57,164 nt of DNA. Source: Verrucomicrobiota bacterium. GTDB taxonomy: Bacteria; Verrucomicrobiota; Verrucomicrobiia; Opitutales; Opitutaceae. The position numbers and the translations under genes were made by a program. Below are positions 16,363-25,310 of this stretch, piece after piece. The stretch's first letter is position 1; each line of letters begins with the position of its first letter. The notes beneath the pieces were generated by a model that searched no databases, was not told where the DNA came from, and worked only from the letters and a program-made list of their open reading frames with translations. Where the stretch lies: positions 1 to 57,164 of the forward strand of contig JAEZUE010000064.1 of NCBI GenBank assembly GCA_023443455.1. Reading direction: 5' to 3'.

Positions 16363-16830
16363 TCAAGCAGCGGCCGCGGGCGCCGCGGCGTAGCGCACGC
16401 GGAACGCCGCGGTGGGTGGCCAGTGCTCGGAATTTTCGGCCAGGGTCGCCAGGCAGCGGTTGCGCAGTTCTTCGAGGCGGCCGCAGTCGAGCGGCAGGGG
16501 GCAGGAGCGCCACGGGCTTGCACGGTCGGGCCGGACCTCGGCGACGATCGCGCGGCGCAGCCAACAGCGGACCCGGTAGAAGGCGAGGTGGTGGCGGCCG
16601 GCGAGCCGGCGCCGGAGCGTGAAGACGAGGGCGAGGAGGTGTTCGGCGTCGGCGCCGCCGGTCAGGGCGTGGCGCAGCTCGAGCGCGAGGTCGACCAGCT
16701 CCGGGGAGGCGTGGCGCAGCTCGCCGAGCAGCAGGTCGAGCGTCTGCGGACCGTCGTGGAACGGGCAGGAGACCGGAGGGGCGGGCGAGGCATCCGCCCG
16801 GAGTGGATCGCGAAACGGGAGCGTGCCCAT
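16363..16830 (-). CDS. Hypothetical protein (155 aa)
   Basis: Unrecognised. The frame is open to 16866, but the ATG at 16830 (MGTLPFRDPLR) is the better start because the upstream residues are low-complexity. The protein is largely helical, with Leu- and Arg-rich stretches (LDLLLGELRHASPELVDLALELRHALTG and a later RLEELRNRCLATLAE). There is no signal peptide or membrane segment. It lies between queA and dps on the same strand. The regular helical content argues for a real gene, but no family can be named. Confidence 0.55.
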   Translation of the reverse strand: MGTLPFRDPLRADASPAPPVSCPFHDGPQTLDLLLGELRHASPELVDLALELRHALTGGADAEHLLALVFTLRRRLAGRHHLAFYRVRCWLRRAIVAEVRPDRASPWRSCPLPLDCGRLEELRNRCLATLAENSEHWPPTAAFRVRYAAAPAAAA

Positions 16831-16882
16831 GGAGTGGGTGCGGCGCCCCGGGTAGGAGGCGTGCACGGCGGTGGACGGGGCG

Positions 16883-17356
16883 TTATTTCAGGTAGCTCTT
16901 CAGCATCCAGAGGGTCTTGCCATGCCACTGGATGCGGCCGATGGCCACGTCCTGCGTCTCGAGGTCGCCGGCCTGTTCGGCGGTGTCGCGCAGCTTGATG
17001 GCGTCGGCCAGGGTCTTCTCATGGGCGACGACGAGCCCGGCGACGAAATCCTTGGCGGGCGCGGTGACGGGCAGCTCTTCGATGCCGGCCTGTTGGGCGA
17101 GGGTGGCGAGACCGCCGACCGGGAAGGCGTCGATGATGCGCGCCTGTTCGGCGAGGTCGTCGATGGCCTCGAAGAGGTTCTCGTACTGTTCCTGGAAGGC
17201 CGAGTGGAGCTGGAAGAAGTCGGGGCCCTCGACGTTCCAGTGCGCATGGTGGGTGATGGCCATCAACGCGTAGGAGTCGGCGAGTACCTGCTGGAGGGCG
17301 GCGGCGACGGGGGAGGCGGTGCGGGTGGGAGCGGTGGTTTCGGTGGTTGTTTTCAT
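16883..17356 (-). CDS. dps: Dps family ferritin-like DNA-binding protein
   Basis: 157 residues, the Dps length. The ferroxidase motif HWNVEGPDFFQLH, followed by AFQEQYENLFEAIDDLAE, is the diagnostic Dps core, with a second conserved His (ITHHAHW) just before it. Dps dodecamers oxidise and store iron and shield DNA during starvation and oxidative stress. The N-terminal tail before the core is short and rich in Thr with few basic residues, so DNA binding may be weak. The ATG at 17354-17356 has no Shine-Dalgarno. It may share stress or iron control with the feo cluster 3 kb away, but I see no regulatory site to prove it. Confidence 0.95.
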   Translation of the reverse strand: MKTTTETTAPTRTASPVAAALQQVLADSYALMAITHHAHWNVEGPDFFQLHSAFQEQYENLFEAIDDLAEQARIIDAFPVGGLATLAQQAGIEELPVTAPAKDFVAGLVVAHEKTLADAIKLRDTAEQAGDLETQDVAIGRIQWHGKTLWMLKSYLK

Positions 17357-17497
17357 ATTCGGGAAATGTGTCGCGCCAAGCTACCGGGCGGGGGTGGGGC
17401 AGCAAGCGCGAGGGGCAGCAAACCCGCTCATGGCGCGAGTGGGGTGCCGGAGAACTTGGCATTGCGGGGGGCGAGGCCGCGCCTTCACGGTGGAGGG

Positions 17498-19018
17498 ATG
17501 GCTTCCGCCCAGTTGATTCTGCAGTCGGTCGAGTTCGCGCATCCGGGGATGACCGCGCCCTTGTTCACGGAGCTGACCGTGCAGTTTCCCTCCGGCTGGA
17601 CGGGCATCGTCGGTCCCAATGGCGCGGGCAAGACGACTTTGCTGAAGGTGGCCGCGGGGGAGCTGGCGGCGCAGGGCGGCTCGGTGCAGCGGCAGGGGTT
17701 GGCGCTGTACGTGGCGCAGCGCACCGACGAGCCGCCGGAGTTCTTCGAGGATTTCATCTGGGCGCCGGATGCCGCCGTGCTCAAGGCGCGGTTACGCGTG
17801 GGCGAGGACTGGCCGGAACGCTGGGCAACGTTGAGCCACGGCGAACGAAAACGGGCGCAGATCGCGGTGGCGCTCTGGCGCGAACCGGCGGTGCTCGCCC
17901 TCGACGAGCCGAGCAACCACATCGACGCCGAGGCGCGCCGTTTGCTGTGGCAGGCGCTCGAGGATTTCTGCGGTATCGGGTTGTTGGTGAGCCACGACCG
18001 CACGCTGCTGGATGGCCTTTGCTCGCAGTGCCTGCTGCTCGATCCGCCCACGGCGGTGCTGCGTCCCGGCGGCGTGACCGAGGCGCTCGAGCAGCAGGAG
18101 CGCGAGGAGACGTTTGCGCAGGGCGCCAACGATGCGCTGCGGCGCACCGCGAGCCGGCTCCAGGCGGAGGCGCAGCGTCGGCGGGTGATCGCGGACCAGA
18201 AGGCCGCGGCGGCGCGCGGTTCGAAACAGAAGAAGATCCCCGCCAACGACCACGACGGCCGTGCGATGCGGGCGCTGGCGAAGTTGACCGGCAAGGACGC
18301 CTACGCGGGCAAGATGGCCGCGCAGATGAAGCAGCGGGCCGGCAAGGTGGAGGCGCAGCGCGCCGAGTTCGCCGTGAAGAAGCGCTACGAGACCGGGATC
18401 TGGGTGGATGGCGCGTCGTTCATGCCGCGGGATTTCCTGCTGCGCTTGGCGGCGGGGCGTCTGCCGCTCGGCGGCGGGCGTTGGTTGCACTTCCCGGATC
18501 TGGCGATCGGCGGCGCGAGCCGCATCGCGTTGAAGGGAGCCAACGGCTTGGGGAAGAGCACGCTTGTGCGGCATCTGCTCGGCCAGCTGCAACTGTCGCA
18601 GGAAAAACTGGTAACGGTGCCGCAGGAGATCTCCGCGGAGGATTCGCGGGCGCTGCTGGAGGCGGTCAAACGCCTGCCCAACGACGAACGCGGTCGGGTG
18701 ATGACGACGATCAGCCGCCTCGGCTCGCGGCCGGCGCGGTTGCTGGAGAGCGCGCTGCCGAGCCCGGGTGAAGTGCGCAAGCTGCTGCTCGCGCTCGGCA
18801 TTGTGCGCGGCCCGCATCTCATCGTGATGGACGAACCCACCAACCACATGGACCTGCCCGGCATCCGCTGTCTCGAGGAGGCGTTGGCGGACTGTCCTTG
18901 CGCGCTGCTGCTGGTGAGCCACGACGAGGCGTTTCTCGAGAAAACCACCGAGACGGACTGGCTGCTGACCAAGGACGAAGCCGGCGACACGCGGCTGGAG
19001 ATCGAAAACGCGCGGTGA
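17498..19018 (+). CDS. ABC-F family ATPase (506 aa)
   Basis: Soluble protein with two ABC modules and no membrane segments, so of the ABC-F class that acts at the ribosome rather than in transport. Walker A GPNGAGKTT at about residue 40 and GANGLGKST in the second half; signatures LSHGERKR and PSPGEVRK; Walker B LALDEPSNHID and IVMDEPTNHMD; each is followed by an LLVSHDR/LLVSHDE switch. The linker between modules is long, basic and charged (about residues 205-300), which includes the P-site tRNA interaction motif in this family. The ATG at 17498 follows GGAGGG by one base, so either spacing is poor or the start is imperfectly assigned. I cannot place it in a named subfamily. Confidence 0.9.
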   Translation: MASAQLILQSVEFAHPGMTAPLFTELTVQFPSGWTGIVGPNGAGKTTLLKVAAGELAAQGGSVQRQGLALYVAQRTDEPPEFFEDFIWAPDAAVLKARLRVGEDWPERWATLSHGERKRAQIAVALWREPAVLALDEPSNHIDAEARRLLWQALEDFCGIGLLVSHDRTLLDGLCSQCLLLDPPTAVLRPGGVTEALEQQEREETFAQGANDALRRTASRLQAEAQRRRVIADQKAAAARGSKQKKIPANDHDGRAMRALAKLTGKDAYAGKMAAQMKQRAGKVEAQRAEFAVKKRYETGIWVDGASFMPRDFLLRLAAGRLPLGGGRWLHFPDLAIGGASRIALKGANGLGKSTLVRHLLGQLQLSQEKLVTVPQEISAEDSRALLEAVKRLPNDERGRVMTTISRLGSRPARLLESALPSPGEVRKLLLALGIVRGPHLIVMDEPTNHMDLPGIRCLEEALADCPCALLLVSHDEAFLEKTTETDWLLTKDEAGDTRLEIENAR

Positions 19019-19028
19019 ACGCGCGGTG

Positions 19029-19964
19029 CTACCGGCAGTCGCAGCGGGCGACCTCGAGGTTGAAGTGGACGAGCTCGTCGTGGATGCAGATGCGCTCGCG
19101 ATACTCGGCGGCGGTGCGGTCCTTGTGTGTTATGATCGTGGCGACGACGGCGTACTGGCCCAGGCCGACGCGCAGCAGGTGCAGGTCGGTGAGGCGCGAG
19201 TCGCCGTCGCTCTCGACGGCCTCGCGGATCTCGGCGGCGACGGGATTGTCCATCTCGCGGTCGAGCAGCACGGTGCTGGTCTCGCGCACGAGTCCGTAGG
19301 CCCAGCGCGAGATCATCGCGGCGCCGAGGATGCCGACAGCAGCATCGAGCCAGTTCCAGCCGAGGTACTTGCCGCCGAGCAACGCGGCGATGGCGATGAC
19401 CGAAGTGAGGGCGTCGGCGAGCACGTGCAGGTAGGCGGCGCGGAGATTCAGATCGTGGTGACCGGAGCCGCCGTGGCCATGGCCGTGCCCGTGGGAGTGT
19501 CCGCCGTGGTGGTCCTGGCCGGAGCCCAGCAGCCAGGCGCCGAGCAGGTTGAAGAGCAGGCCGACGACGGCGACGAGCATCGCCTGGTCGAAGGCGATGG
19601 GCTCGGGGCGGAGCAGGCGCAGGACAGATTCCGACACCATGTAGGGCGCGACGACACCCAGCAGTATCGCGCTGGCGAAGCCGCCGAGCGCGCCGACTTT
19701 GCCCGGGCCGAAGGAGAAACGCCGGTCGCGCGCGTGGCGGCGGGCGTAGCGGTACGTGAATACAGTGATGCCGAAGGCGGCGGCGTGCGTGCCCATGTGC
19801 CAGCCGTCGGCCAGCAGGGCCATCGACCCGGTCAGATGGCCGGCGACGATCTCGACCGCCATGACGAGGACGGTGAGCGCGAGCACGAGGGTGGTGCGGC
19901 TTTCACCCGAAGGATTGCCGTGGCGGAAGTCGTGGGAGGGAGAGTGGTCGGCGAGGCAGGGCAT
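19029..19964 (-). CDS. dmeF: CDF-family cobalt/nickel exporter, DmeF-like
   Basis: Cation-diffusion-facilitator of 311 residues with six predicted membrane helices. Features that point to DmeF among CDF proteins are SMALLADGWHMGTHA (the HxxxH-type metal site in helix 2), a His-rich loop after helix 4 (HHGGHSHGHGHGHGG), DLNLRAAYLHVLADALTSV in helix 5, LLDREMDNPV, and a C-terminal domain ending in CDCR. DmeF proteins export Co(II), and Ni(II) in some species, by proton antiport. It ends 10 bp from the convergent ABC-F gene and lies downstream of the feo genes on the same strand, which suggests metal-responsive control, though the 111-bp gap could hold its own promoter. Confidence 0.88.
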   Translation of the reverse strand: MPCLADHSPSHDFRHGNPSGESRTTLVLALTVLVMAVEIVAGHLTGSMALLADGWHMGTHAAAFGITVFTYRYARRHARDRRFSFGPGKVGALGGFASAILLGVVAPYMVSESVLRLLRPEPIAFDQAMLVAVVGLLFNLLGAWLLGSGQDHHGGHSHGHGHGHGGSGHHDLNLRAAYLHVLADALTSVIAIAALLGGKYLGWNWLDAAVGILGAAMISRWAYGLVRETSTVLLDREMDNPVAAEIREAVESDGDSRLTDLHLLRVGLGQYAVVATIITHKDRTAAEYRERICIHDELVHFNLEVARCDCR

Positions 19965-20075
19965 GGGAGGAAGCTCGGAACGGGGAGTCGGAAGCCGGCC
20001 GGGACGTGGGGCGCTCCTTCAGGACGCCTCGGCGATGTTGTGACGCGGGGAGGGCTCAAGCGCCGCCCCAAAGTT

Positions 20076-20255
20076 TCAGCGGCGGGGCTTGAGATGCGGC
20101 GGCAACTTCGGCGTGCAGCAGCCGCCGGCGCAGGGCGGGGCGCTGCCGGTGCCGTGCGCGGCGGTGTGGCGGCGGCTGCGGGCGCCCAGCCAGAAGTAGG
20201 CGAGGGCGGCGAGGATCGCGGCGAGGACGAGCAGTTGGTCGAGCCAGGCGGGCAT
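20076..20255 (-). CDS. FeoB-associated small Cys-rich membrane protein (59 aa)
   Basis: Short gene read directly from the sequence. It starts MPAWLDQLLVLAAILAALAY, giving one membrane helix (about residues 5-23), and ends with a basic, Cys-rich tail containing CAGGCC. This is the layout of the small Cys-rich proteins encoded beside feoB; some are annotated as FeoB-associated and are thought to help FeoB. It sits 210 bp downstream of feoB on the same strand, with hairpin repeats in the gap. Its role is inferred from position and composition only. Confidence 0.7.
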   Translation of the reverse strand: MPAWLDQLLVLAAILAALAYFWLGARSRRHTAAHGTGSAPPCAGGCCTPKLPPHLKPRR

Positions 20256-20465
20256 GGGCGGAATTGCGGATTTCGGAATGGGGAATGCGGATTGCGGAAT
20301 GGGAGGAGATCCGGAACTCGGAACGGGGAAGTGACGGAGGACTCGGAAGGAAACCGGAAAGATGTATGGAAGGCGAAGGTAGGAGCCTGCTGGCAGGCGA
20401 ATCGGTGTCAGGAAAGGGAAGGGTGCTGGATCGCCTGCAAGCAGGCTCCTACAGGTGAATACGGA
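20256..20465. repeat. Intergenic repeats after feoB
   Basis: This gap holds a GGAATGCGGATTGCGGAATG-type direct repeat (20262-20310) and two hairpin cassettes of family C. The one at 20429-20453 reads ATCGCCTGC-AA-GCAGG then CTCCTAC; the other, at 20376-20400, is inverted and has CAG as its loop. No gene is seen. Being transcribed downstream of feoB, the hairpins could affect mRNA ends or stability. Confidence 0.75.
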
Positions 20466-22571
20466 TCAGGCGAAGCCGAGCAGGCGCCCGCCCTGGTAGA
20501 CGAGGAAGGCGGCCGACCAGGCCAGCGCGGTCATGTAGGCGAGTTGGAAGAGCGGCCATTTGCACGAGCCGGTCTCGCGGCGGACGACGGCGCTGGTGGG
20601 CAGACACTGCATCGCGAGGACGTAGAAGACCATGAGGCCGAAGATCACCAGCGGCGTGTAGACGGGAGTGCCGTCGGGGTGCGTCTCGGCGAGCATGCGC
20701 TCGCGCATCGAGTCGGTGTCCTCCTCGCCGCCTTCGACGGCGTAGATGATCGACATCGTGCCCACGAAGACCTCGCGCGCCGCGAAGGAGCTGACGATGC
20801 CCACGCCGATCTTCCAGTCGTAGCCGAGCGGTTGGATGAGCGGTTCGATCGCGTGGCCGAGCTGGCCGGCATAGGAGGCGGCCAGCGCCTGGGCGTCGGT
20901 GGCGTCGGGGTTTTCCGGTTTCGGGTAGGTCGAGAGCGCCCAGATGACGATGGAGATCGCGAGGATGGCGGTGCCGGCGCGCTTGAGGAACATCACGCCG
21001 CGCTCCCACATGCGCAGCGCGGTGGCGCGCAGCGACGGGCGCCGGTAGGGCGGCATCTCGAGCAGAAGGAGAGAACGCTCGCCCTTGAAGAGCGTGCGAC
21101 GGAAGAGCCAGGCCATGCCGAAGGCGGTGCCCAGCCCGAGCGCGTAGAGCGCGAGCATCATGCCGGCCTTCTGCCACGCGCCCCCGGCGGGCAGGAGCAG
21201 CGCGATCAGGAGCGCATAGACCGGCAGGCGCGCCGAGCAGCTCACCAGCGGTGCGACCAGAATGGTGACAAGGCGATCGCGGGTGCTGTCGATCGTGCGC
21301 GCGGCCATGATGCCGGGAATCGCGCAGGCGAAGGAGCTGAGCATCGGCACGAAGGATTTCCCGTGCAGGCCCACGCGGCTCATGAGGCGGTCGACGATGA
21401 AGGCGGCGCGCGCCATGTAGCCGGTATCCTCCAACAGGCCGATGAAGAAGAACAGGATGAGGATCTGCGGCAGGAAGATGACCACGCCGCCCACGCCGGC
21501 GATCGCACCGTCGATGACGAGGTCGCGGAAATCGCCCTCGGGAAGCGCGGCTTCGGCCCAGCCGGCGACCGTGGCCTGGCCGGTCTCGATCCAGCCCATC
21601 GGCACCTCGGCGGCGCGGAAGATCATGAAGAACATGAGCGCCATCACGCCGAGGAAGAACAGCCAGCCCCAGACCCGGTGGGTGAGCACGGCGTCGAGGC
21701 GGTCGCTGACGGAGGCCTGCTCGGCATCGTTGGCGTGCTGGGCGGCCGAGGCGAGTTCGGCGGCCCACGAGTAGCGGGCCTGCACGGTGGCGGAGAGGCG
21801 GTCGATGCCGGCCTGCTCGATCTGCTCACGGGCGTACGCGACGGTACCGGGCAGTGCGCCGGGCAACGAGCGGACGAGCTCGTCGTCGACCGCGGAGAGC
21901 AGCAGCAACGCCTCGGCGATCGCGAAACGCGAGCCGACGACGCGCTCGCGCACGAGCGCCTCGCCGAGGGTGCGCGCGGCGGTCTCGACCGCTTCGGGCA
22001 AGGGCGCGCGCTGCGGGGCGGCGCCGCCGAGTTGGCCGACGAGGGCATGCTTGAGCCCGACGAGTCCTTTTTTCTGCGACGCGACGATCGGCACCACGGG
22101 ACAGCCGAGGCGCGCGGCCAGCGCGGCGGGATCGGTGACGAGGCCGTTGCGTTCGGCGAGGTCCATCATGTTGAGCGCGACCACCAACGGCAGGCCGAGT
22201 TCGGCGAGCTGGGCGACGAGGTAGAGGTTGCGCTCGAGGTTGGCGGCATCGACCACGCAGAGGACGAGGTCCGGCGCGGCGGTATCGGCCACGCGGCCGA
22301 GCAGCACGTCGCGCGCGACTGCCTCGTCGGGCGAACTGGTCTGGAGCGAGTAGGCGCCCGGCAGGTCGAGCAGGTCGAAGGGCTCGCCGTGGGCGCCGGC
22401 GAAGCGGCCGACCTTCTTCTCGACGGTCACGCCGGGGTAGTTGCCGACCTTCTGGCGCAGGCCGGTGAGGGCGTTGAAGAGCGTGGTCTTGCCGCTGTTG
22501 GGATTGCCGGCGATGGCGATGGTGCGCACGGCGCGGGTGGTGGGGGCGGGAGTGGAGGTGGGTGCGGGCAT
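20466..22571 (-). CDS. feoB: Ferrous iron transporter FeoB (701 aa)
   Basis: Inner-membrane Fe(II) transporter with an N-terminal G domain. GTPase motifs: G1 GNPNSGKT, G2 NYPGVTVEKK, G3 DLPGAYSL, G4 NMMD. The C-terminal membrane part shows the family's gate regions, including LPQILILFFFIGLLEDTGYMAR and SFACAIPGIMAART. The ATG at 22571 (MPAPTSTPAPTTRAVRTIAIAG) is preferred; the frame extends upstream through repeat sequence with no proper start. It lies downstream of feoA, separated by 134 bp containing repeats. With feoA, the porin and the Cys-rich protein it makes an iron-uptake set. Confidence 0.96.
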   Translation of the reverse strand: MPAPTSTPAPTTRAVRTIAIAGNPNSGKTTLFNALTGLRQKVGNYPGVTVEKKVGRFAGAHGEPFDLLDLPGAYSLQTSSPDEAVARDVLLGRVADTAAPDLVLCVVDAANLERNLYLVAQLAELGLPLVVALNMMDLAERNGLVTDPAALAARLGCPVVPIVASQKKGLVGLKHALVGQLGGAAPQRAPLPEAVETAARTLGEALVRERVVGSRFAIAEALLLLSAVDDELVRSLPGALPGTVAYAREQIEQAGIDRLSATVQARYSWAAELASAAQHANDAEQASVSDRLDAVLTHRVWGWLFFLGVMALMFFMIFRAAEVPMGWIETGQATVAGWAEAALPEGDFRDLVIDGAIAGVGGVVIFLPQILILFFFIGLLEDTGYMARAAFIVDRLMSRVGLHGKSFVPMLSSFACAIPGIMAARTIDSTRDRLVTILVAPLVSCSARLPVYALLIALLLPAGGAWQKAGMMLALYALGLGTAFGMAWLFRRTLFKGERSLLLLEMPPYRRPSLRATALRMWERGVMFLKRAGTAILAISIVIWALSTYPKPENPDATDAQALAASYAGQLGHAIEPLIQPLGYDWKIGVGIVSSFAAREVFVGTMSIIYAVEGGEEDTDSMRERMLAETHPDGTPVYTPLVIFGLMVFYVLAMQCLPTSAVVRRETGSCKWPLFQLAYMTALAWSAAFLVYQGGRLLGFA

Positions 22572-22705
22572 GGCGCGGAGGATTGTGGAATGCGGATTGG
22601 CCGGACGGTGGGTGGGACCGGTCTCCGGCCGGTCGCGTCGGGTGGTGCGGCGAGGAGCAGTGGCGGGGAGCTGGCGGAGTCGGGGAGTCCGGGCGGAAAC
22701 CGGAT
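22572..22705. repeat. Repeat-bearing gap between feoA and feoB
   Basis: The 134-bp gap contains a GGAATGCGGATT-type string near 22588 and a hairpin GACCGGTC-TC-CGGCCGGTC at 22617-22636, related to the ACCGGTC hairpin in the 4208-4630 block. feoA and feoB usually lie almost together, so this gap looks like an insertion of repeats into an operon. Confidence 0.65.
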
Positions 22706-22951
22706 CTACTTGATGATGGATACATGCACGCCGGCGGCCTCGCTCTGGCGCAGCGAGAGGTGGTAGCCGCGCACGCGGATCTCGAGCGGATCGCCCAACG
22801 GTGCGTACCGCACGACGATGCATTCGGTGCCGGTCGTGAGTCCCATCTCGAGCAGGCGCTGGTGGGTGGCGGGAGGGAGGGCGAAGCCGGCGATTTTCGC
22901 GCGGGTGCCGACGGCGAGGCCGGCGAGGACGGTGGCGGTGGTGTTGCTCAT
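22706..22951 (-). CDS. feoA: FeoA, ferrous iron transport protein A
   Basis: 81-residue SH3-like cytosolic protein that supports FeoB. It has the family pattern: LAVGTRAKIAGF near the start, then RLLEMGLTTGTECIVVRYAPLGDPLEIRVRGYHLSLR, which carries the GLxxGxxI core and the PLGDPxxxxxxG motif. It begins 22 bp after the porin gene, so the two are probably co-transcribed. The leader before ATG (CTCGTTCCCACC) lacks a Shine-Dalgarno. Confidence 0.93.
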   Translation of the reverse strand: MSNTTATVLAGLAVGTRAKIAGFALPPATHQRLLEMGLTTGTECIVVRYAPLGDPLEIRVRGYHLSLRQSEAAGVHVSIIK

Positions 22952-22973
22952 GGTGGGAACGAGGGCGGTTGGT

Positions 22974-24215
22974 CTAGAGGGCGAGTTCGGCGCGGCAGCC
23001 GCACACCGTCGCGGCGTGGCGGCGGCCGTCGGCGGCGGGGAGCGGATTGAAGTGGCGTTGGAGGAATGCCTGCAGGGCGAGGCGACGGGTGAGTCGCGCG
23101 CGGTAGGTGAGCTCGATCGCCGTTTCCGCGGCGGCGAGGTCGGGTGCGAGCCGACGGTAGGGCGCGCCGTATTCGTTGTACGAGACGGCCAGCCCGAGTG
23201 CGTCGTCGGGGCGGGCGGGGAGGGGGGCAAACCAGTTCAAGCCGGCATCGGCGTAGAGATGCACCACGCTCCGGTCCGGTTGGGGGCTCAGACCGACCCG
23301 CCAGAACGCGCCGAGCGTGGGGTGTTCCTCGTCGGCCGCGGCCAGCACGAGATCGTGGACGAGGTAGAAACTGTGGTGGCCGCGTACGGAATCGGCGTCG
23401 GGCTCGAGCGCGAGGGTATCGAAATCGTCGAAACGACCCGTGTGGAACGCGCCTCCGGCCCGCAGCGTGGACGGGTTGCCGGCCAACTCGAAAGTGTACG
23501 CCCCTTCGCAGAAGGCGACGAAGCCCCGACCGGAACCGGTGTCCCAGGAGAACCCGTGGTTGGCCCGCCCGTCGTGGCCGGGACCGCCGTGGTAGAGACC
23601 GAGTTGCAGGGCGATCTCGTCGTTGATGGTGGCGGAGAAGTGGATGCCCGGCGCCGCGACGGCATAGATCGGGAAGGCGGTGCCGCCGCCGATGGTGCCG
23701 CAGTGGCCGGTGGCGACCTGGGAGGGCATGGTGCCGAGTGCGGAGTAGGCGAACAGTCCCGCGTATTCGGAACCCATGAAGTCGTCGTCGATCGCGATCT
23801 GGCCGATCTTGAGGGCGAAACGTTCGGAGCCCCAGGTTTGGCGGTAGAACAGGTTGAACACCCGCCACGCGTCGGAGGCCTGGATACCGCTGACCGGATT
23901 GGCGGCGCCGGTGAGGTCGGCGAGGCTCGCTCCGTGGCGCTGGTTCTCGATCCAGAAGAGCTGGGCGACGAGGGCGGAACCGGCCCGGGCGCCGAGCGCG
24001 GCGAGGTCGAGTTCGAGGGTGAGGTCGGCGAGGCTGTTCCAACGGGCACCGGTTTCGAGGCCGCCGGCGGTGTTGCCCCAGTATTCGCCGTAGATGGTCA
24101 GGCTCGGAGTGAGAACCCGGGGTGGTGCGGCGGGCATGGGAGCGGGCTGCGCCCGGAGCAATACCGGAGCGAGCAGGACCGCGCCAAGGAGCGCGCATGG
24201 TGGGAGCGAGAGCAT
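22974..24215 (-). CDS. OprB-family carbohydrate-selective-type porin (413 aa)
   Basis: Outer-membrane beta-barrel protein with a signal peptide (MLSLPPCALLGAVLLAPVLL..AQP) from the ATG at 24215. OprB-family landmarks include LTIYGEYWGNTAGGLETGAR near the start, a tract reading RQTWGSERFALKIGQIAIDDDFMGSEYAGLF, and a C-terminal barrel half. The family is named for sugar uptake, but here it heads a transcript with feoA and feoB. I infer, without proof, a role in letting small solutes such as Fe(II) or a weak chelate cross the outer membrane. The C-terminus CGCRAELAL is somewhat unusual for a porin, having no terminal Phe. Confidence 0.82.
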   Translation of the reverse strand: MLSLPPCALLGAVLLAPVLLRAQPAPMPAAPPRVLTPSLTIYGEYWGNTAGGLETGARWNSLADLTLELDLAALGARAGSALVAQLFWIENQRHGASLADLTGAANPVSGIQASDAWRVFNLFYRQTWGSERFALKIGQIAIDDDFMGSEYAGLFAYSALGTMPSQVATGHCGTIGGGTAFPIYAVAAPGIHFSATINDEIALQLGLYHGGPGHDGRANHGFSWDTGSGRGFVAFCEGAYTFELAGNPSTLRAGGAFHTGRFDDFDTLALEPDADSVRGHHSFYLVHDLVLAAADEEHPTLGAFWRVGLSPQPDRSVVHLYADAGLNWFAPLPARPDDALGLAVSYNEYGAPYRRLAPDLAAAETAIELTYRARLTRRLALQAFLQRHFNPLPAADGRRHAATVCGCRAELAL

Positions 24216-24563
24216 TCGAATGAGCTGCTTAACGTGAAACGAGAATGCGTCGCAAAAGCCAAAGATGAGACTAAGACGCAATAGCAAAACAACACGCCGG
24301 GCTCTTCCCGCCGGTTCTTGGATCGACGTAAATTGCGTAAGATCAGTATCACGTGTGGTTGATGGAACGCTGCCTCCTTCCGGCGCGGTTAACGTCGATG
24401 GCTGGTTCCGATCATCAGGTGGTCGGCTTTTCGTTGCCGCCTCCCGCGGCAACGGTCCGTGGCTGTGTCAAAATCTCGCAAAAGACCGGACGCGTGGGGC
24501 AGCGCACTGGCGGGGCCTTGCAGGGGGGGCCTGGGGTCTCTGAACTCCGCAGTTTGTCCTCCG
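24216..24563. other. Divergent intergenic region upstream of the porin-feo operon
   Basis: 348 bp without a gene between the porin (minus) and the Cache-like protein (plus). Positions 24225-24300 are distinctly AT-richer than the surroundings and are the likely promoter area for the iron operon. TGCGTC (24246-24251) and GACGCA (24275-24280) form a spaced inverted repeat. I looked for a classical Fur box and found none convincing. Confidence 0.45.
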
Positions 24564-25100
24564 ATGAAACGACGACTTCTGCCCTCCCTCGCAGTGCTGG
24601 CCATCTGGGCCGTTGGCATCGCGCACGCAGCGATCGATCCCGCCCTTCAGGTGAAGATCGATCAACAGTTGGTCTCGGCCAAGGCGTTGGCCGCCGAGCC
24701 GGCCATCGTGGCCGCGGCGAAGAGCTATGACGCCGCGCCGTCGTTCGACGCCCTGATGATGACCCAGGAACAATGGGCGGAGCTCAACGTCGGGGATTCG
24801 GCGCTTTCGGGCCTGTCGGATTCGGCGGCGAGCGCCGTTCTTGGACGCAGCGGCTCCCCGGCGGTGCTCGAGCTGTTCGTCTCCGGCGCGAACGGCGGGA
24901 AGATCGCCTTCGTGGGCAAACCCGAGACTTGGAGCGACGAGGGCTTGCCGCGGCTGGAGGTTCCGCTCAAGGGCGAGGTCTGGCAACGGGAGTACACCGC
25001 AGACGGCAAGTCCGTGGTGGAGGTCGCGGTGCCGGTTCTGCTCGGCTACAAACCCATCGGGGTGCTGGTGATCAAGCTGGACCCGCGGAAGCTGAAGTAG
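24564..25100 (+). CDS. Secreted protein, possible single Cache-like sensor domain (178 aa)
   Basis: The signal peptide MKRRLLPSLAVLAIWAVGIAHA gives the start; the same frame is open upstream but without signal-like sequence. The mature part begins with a helical region (VSAKALAAEPAIVAAAKSYD), followed by alternating strands (ELFVSGANGGKIAFVG, VEVAVPVLLGYKPIGVLVI). This helix-then-PAS-like pattern resembles free-standing periplasmic Cache domains. No membrane anchor or output domain is present, so it would be a lone periplasmic binding protein. The family assignment is tentative; the gene stands alone. Confidence 0.65.
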   Translation: MKRRLLPSLAVLAIWAVGIAHAAIDPALQVKIDQQLVSAKALAAEPAIVAAAKSYDAAPSFDALMMTQEQWAELNVGDSALSGLSDSAASAVLGRSGSPAVLELFVSGANGGKIAFVGKPETWSDEGLPRLEVPLKGEVWQREYTADGKSVVEVAVPVLLGYKPIGVLVIKLDPRKLK

Positions 25101-25264
25101 TCCGCGGCTTCCACAGAACGGCGCGCACCGTCGGGCCTTCGTCCGGGGGCGGCATCCCAATGCCCACTCGGACCGCGACACGGTTCCGCCACCCCTCCCG
25201 CTCGGGGCGGAACTTCCCGGGGTTGGCCGGCCGGCCCGCGATCGATCACTCGGAACCGGATACG

Positions 25265-25293
25265 AAAAAGGCGCCCGACCGGGGTCGGGCGCC
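25265..25293 (-). terminator. Rho-independent terminator for hcp
   Basis: On the minus strand, a perfect 11-bp stem GGCGCCCGACC / GGTCGGGCGCC with a two-base loop is followed by five T residues. It lies about 18 bp past the hcp stop codon, so it should end the hcp transcript. It is the clearest intrinsic terminator I see in the window. Confidence 0.9.
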
Positions 25294-25310
25294 CGAGGTC
25301 TTGGCCGCGT

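Noticed and set aside
19026..22766. Plus-strand open frame of about 1250 codons opposite dmeF and feoB
   Set aside because: Antisense shadow of dmeF and feoB, with Glu/Gly/Asp-rich sequence and no recognisable fold.
24216..24563. Fur box upstream of the porin-feo operon
   Set aside because: The AT-rich stretch contains GAGAATGC-like pieces but no convincing 19-bp Fur palindrome.
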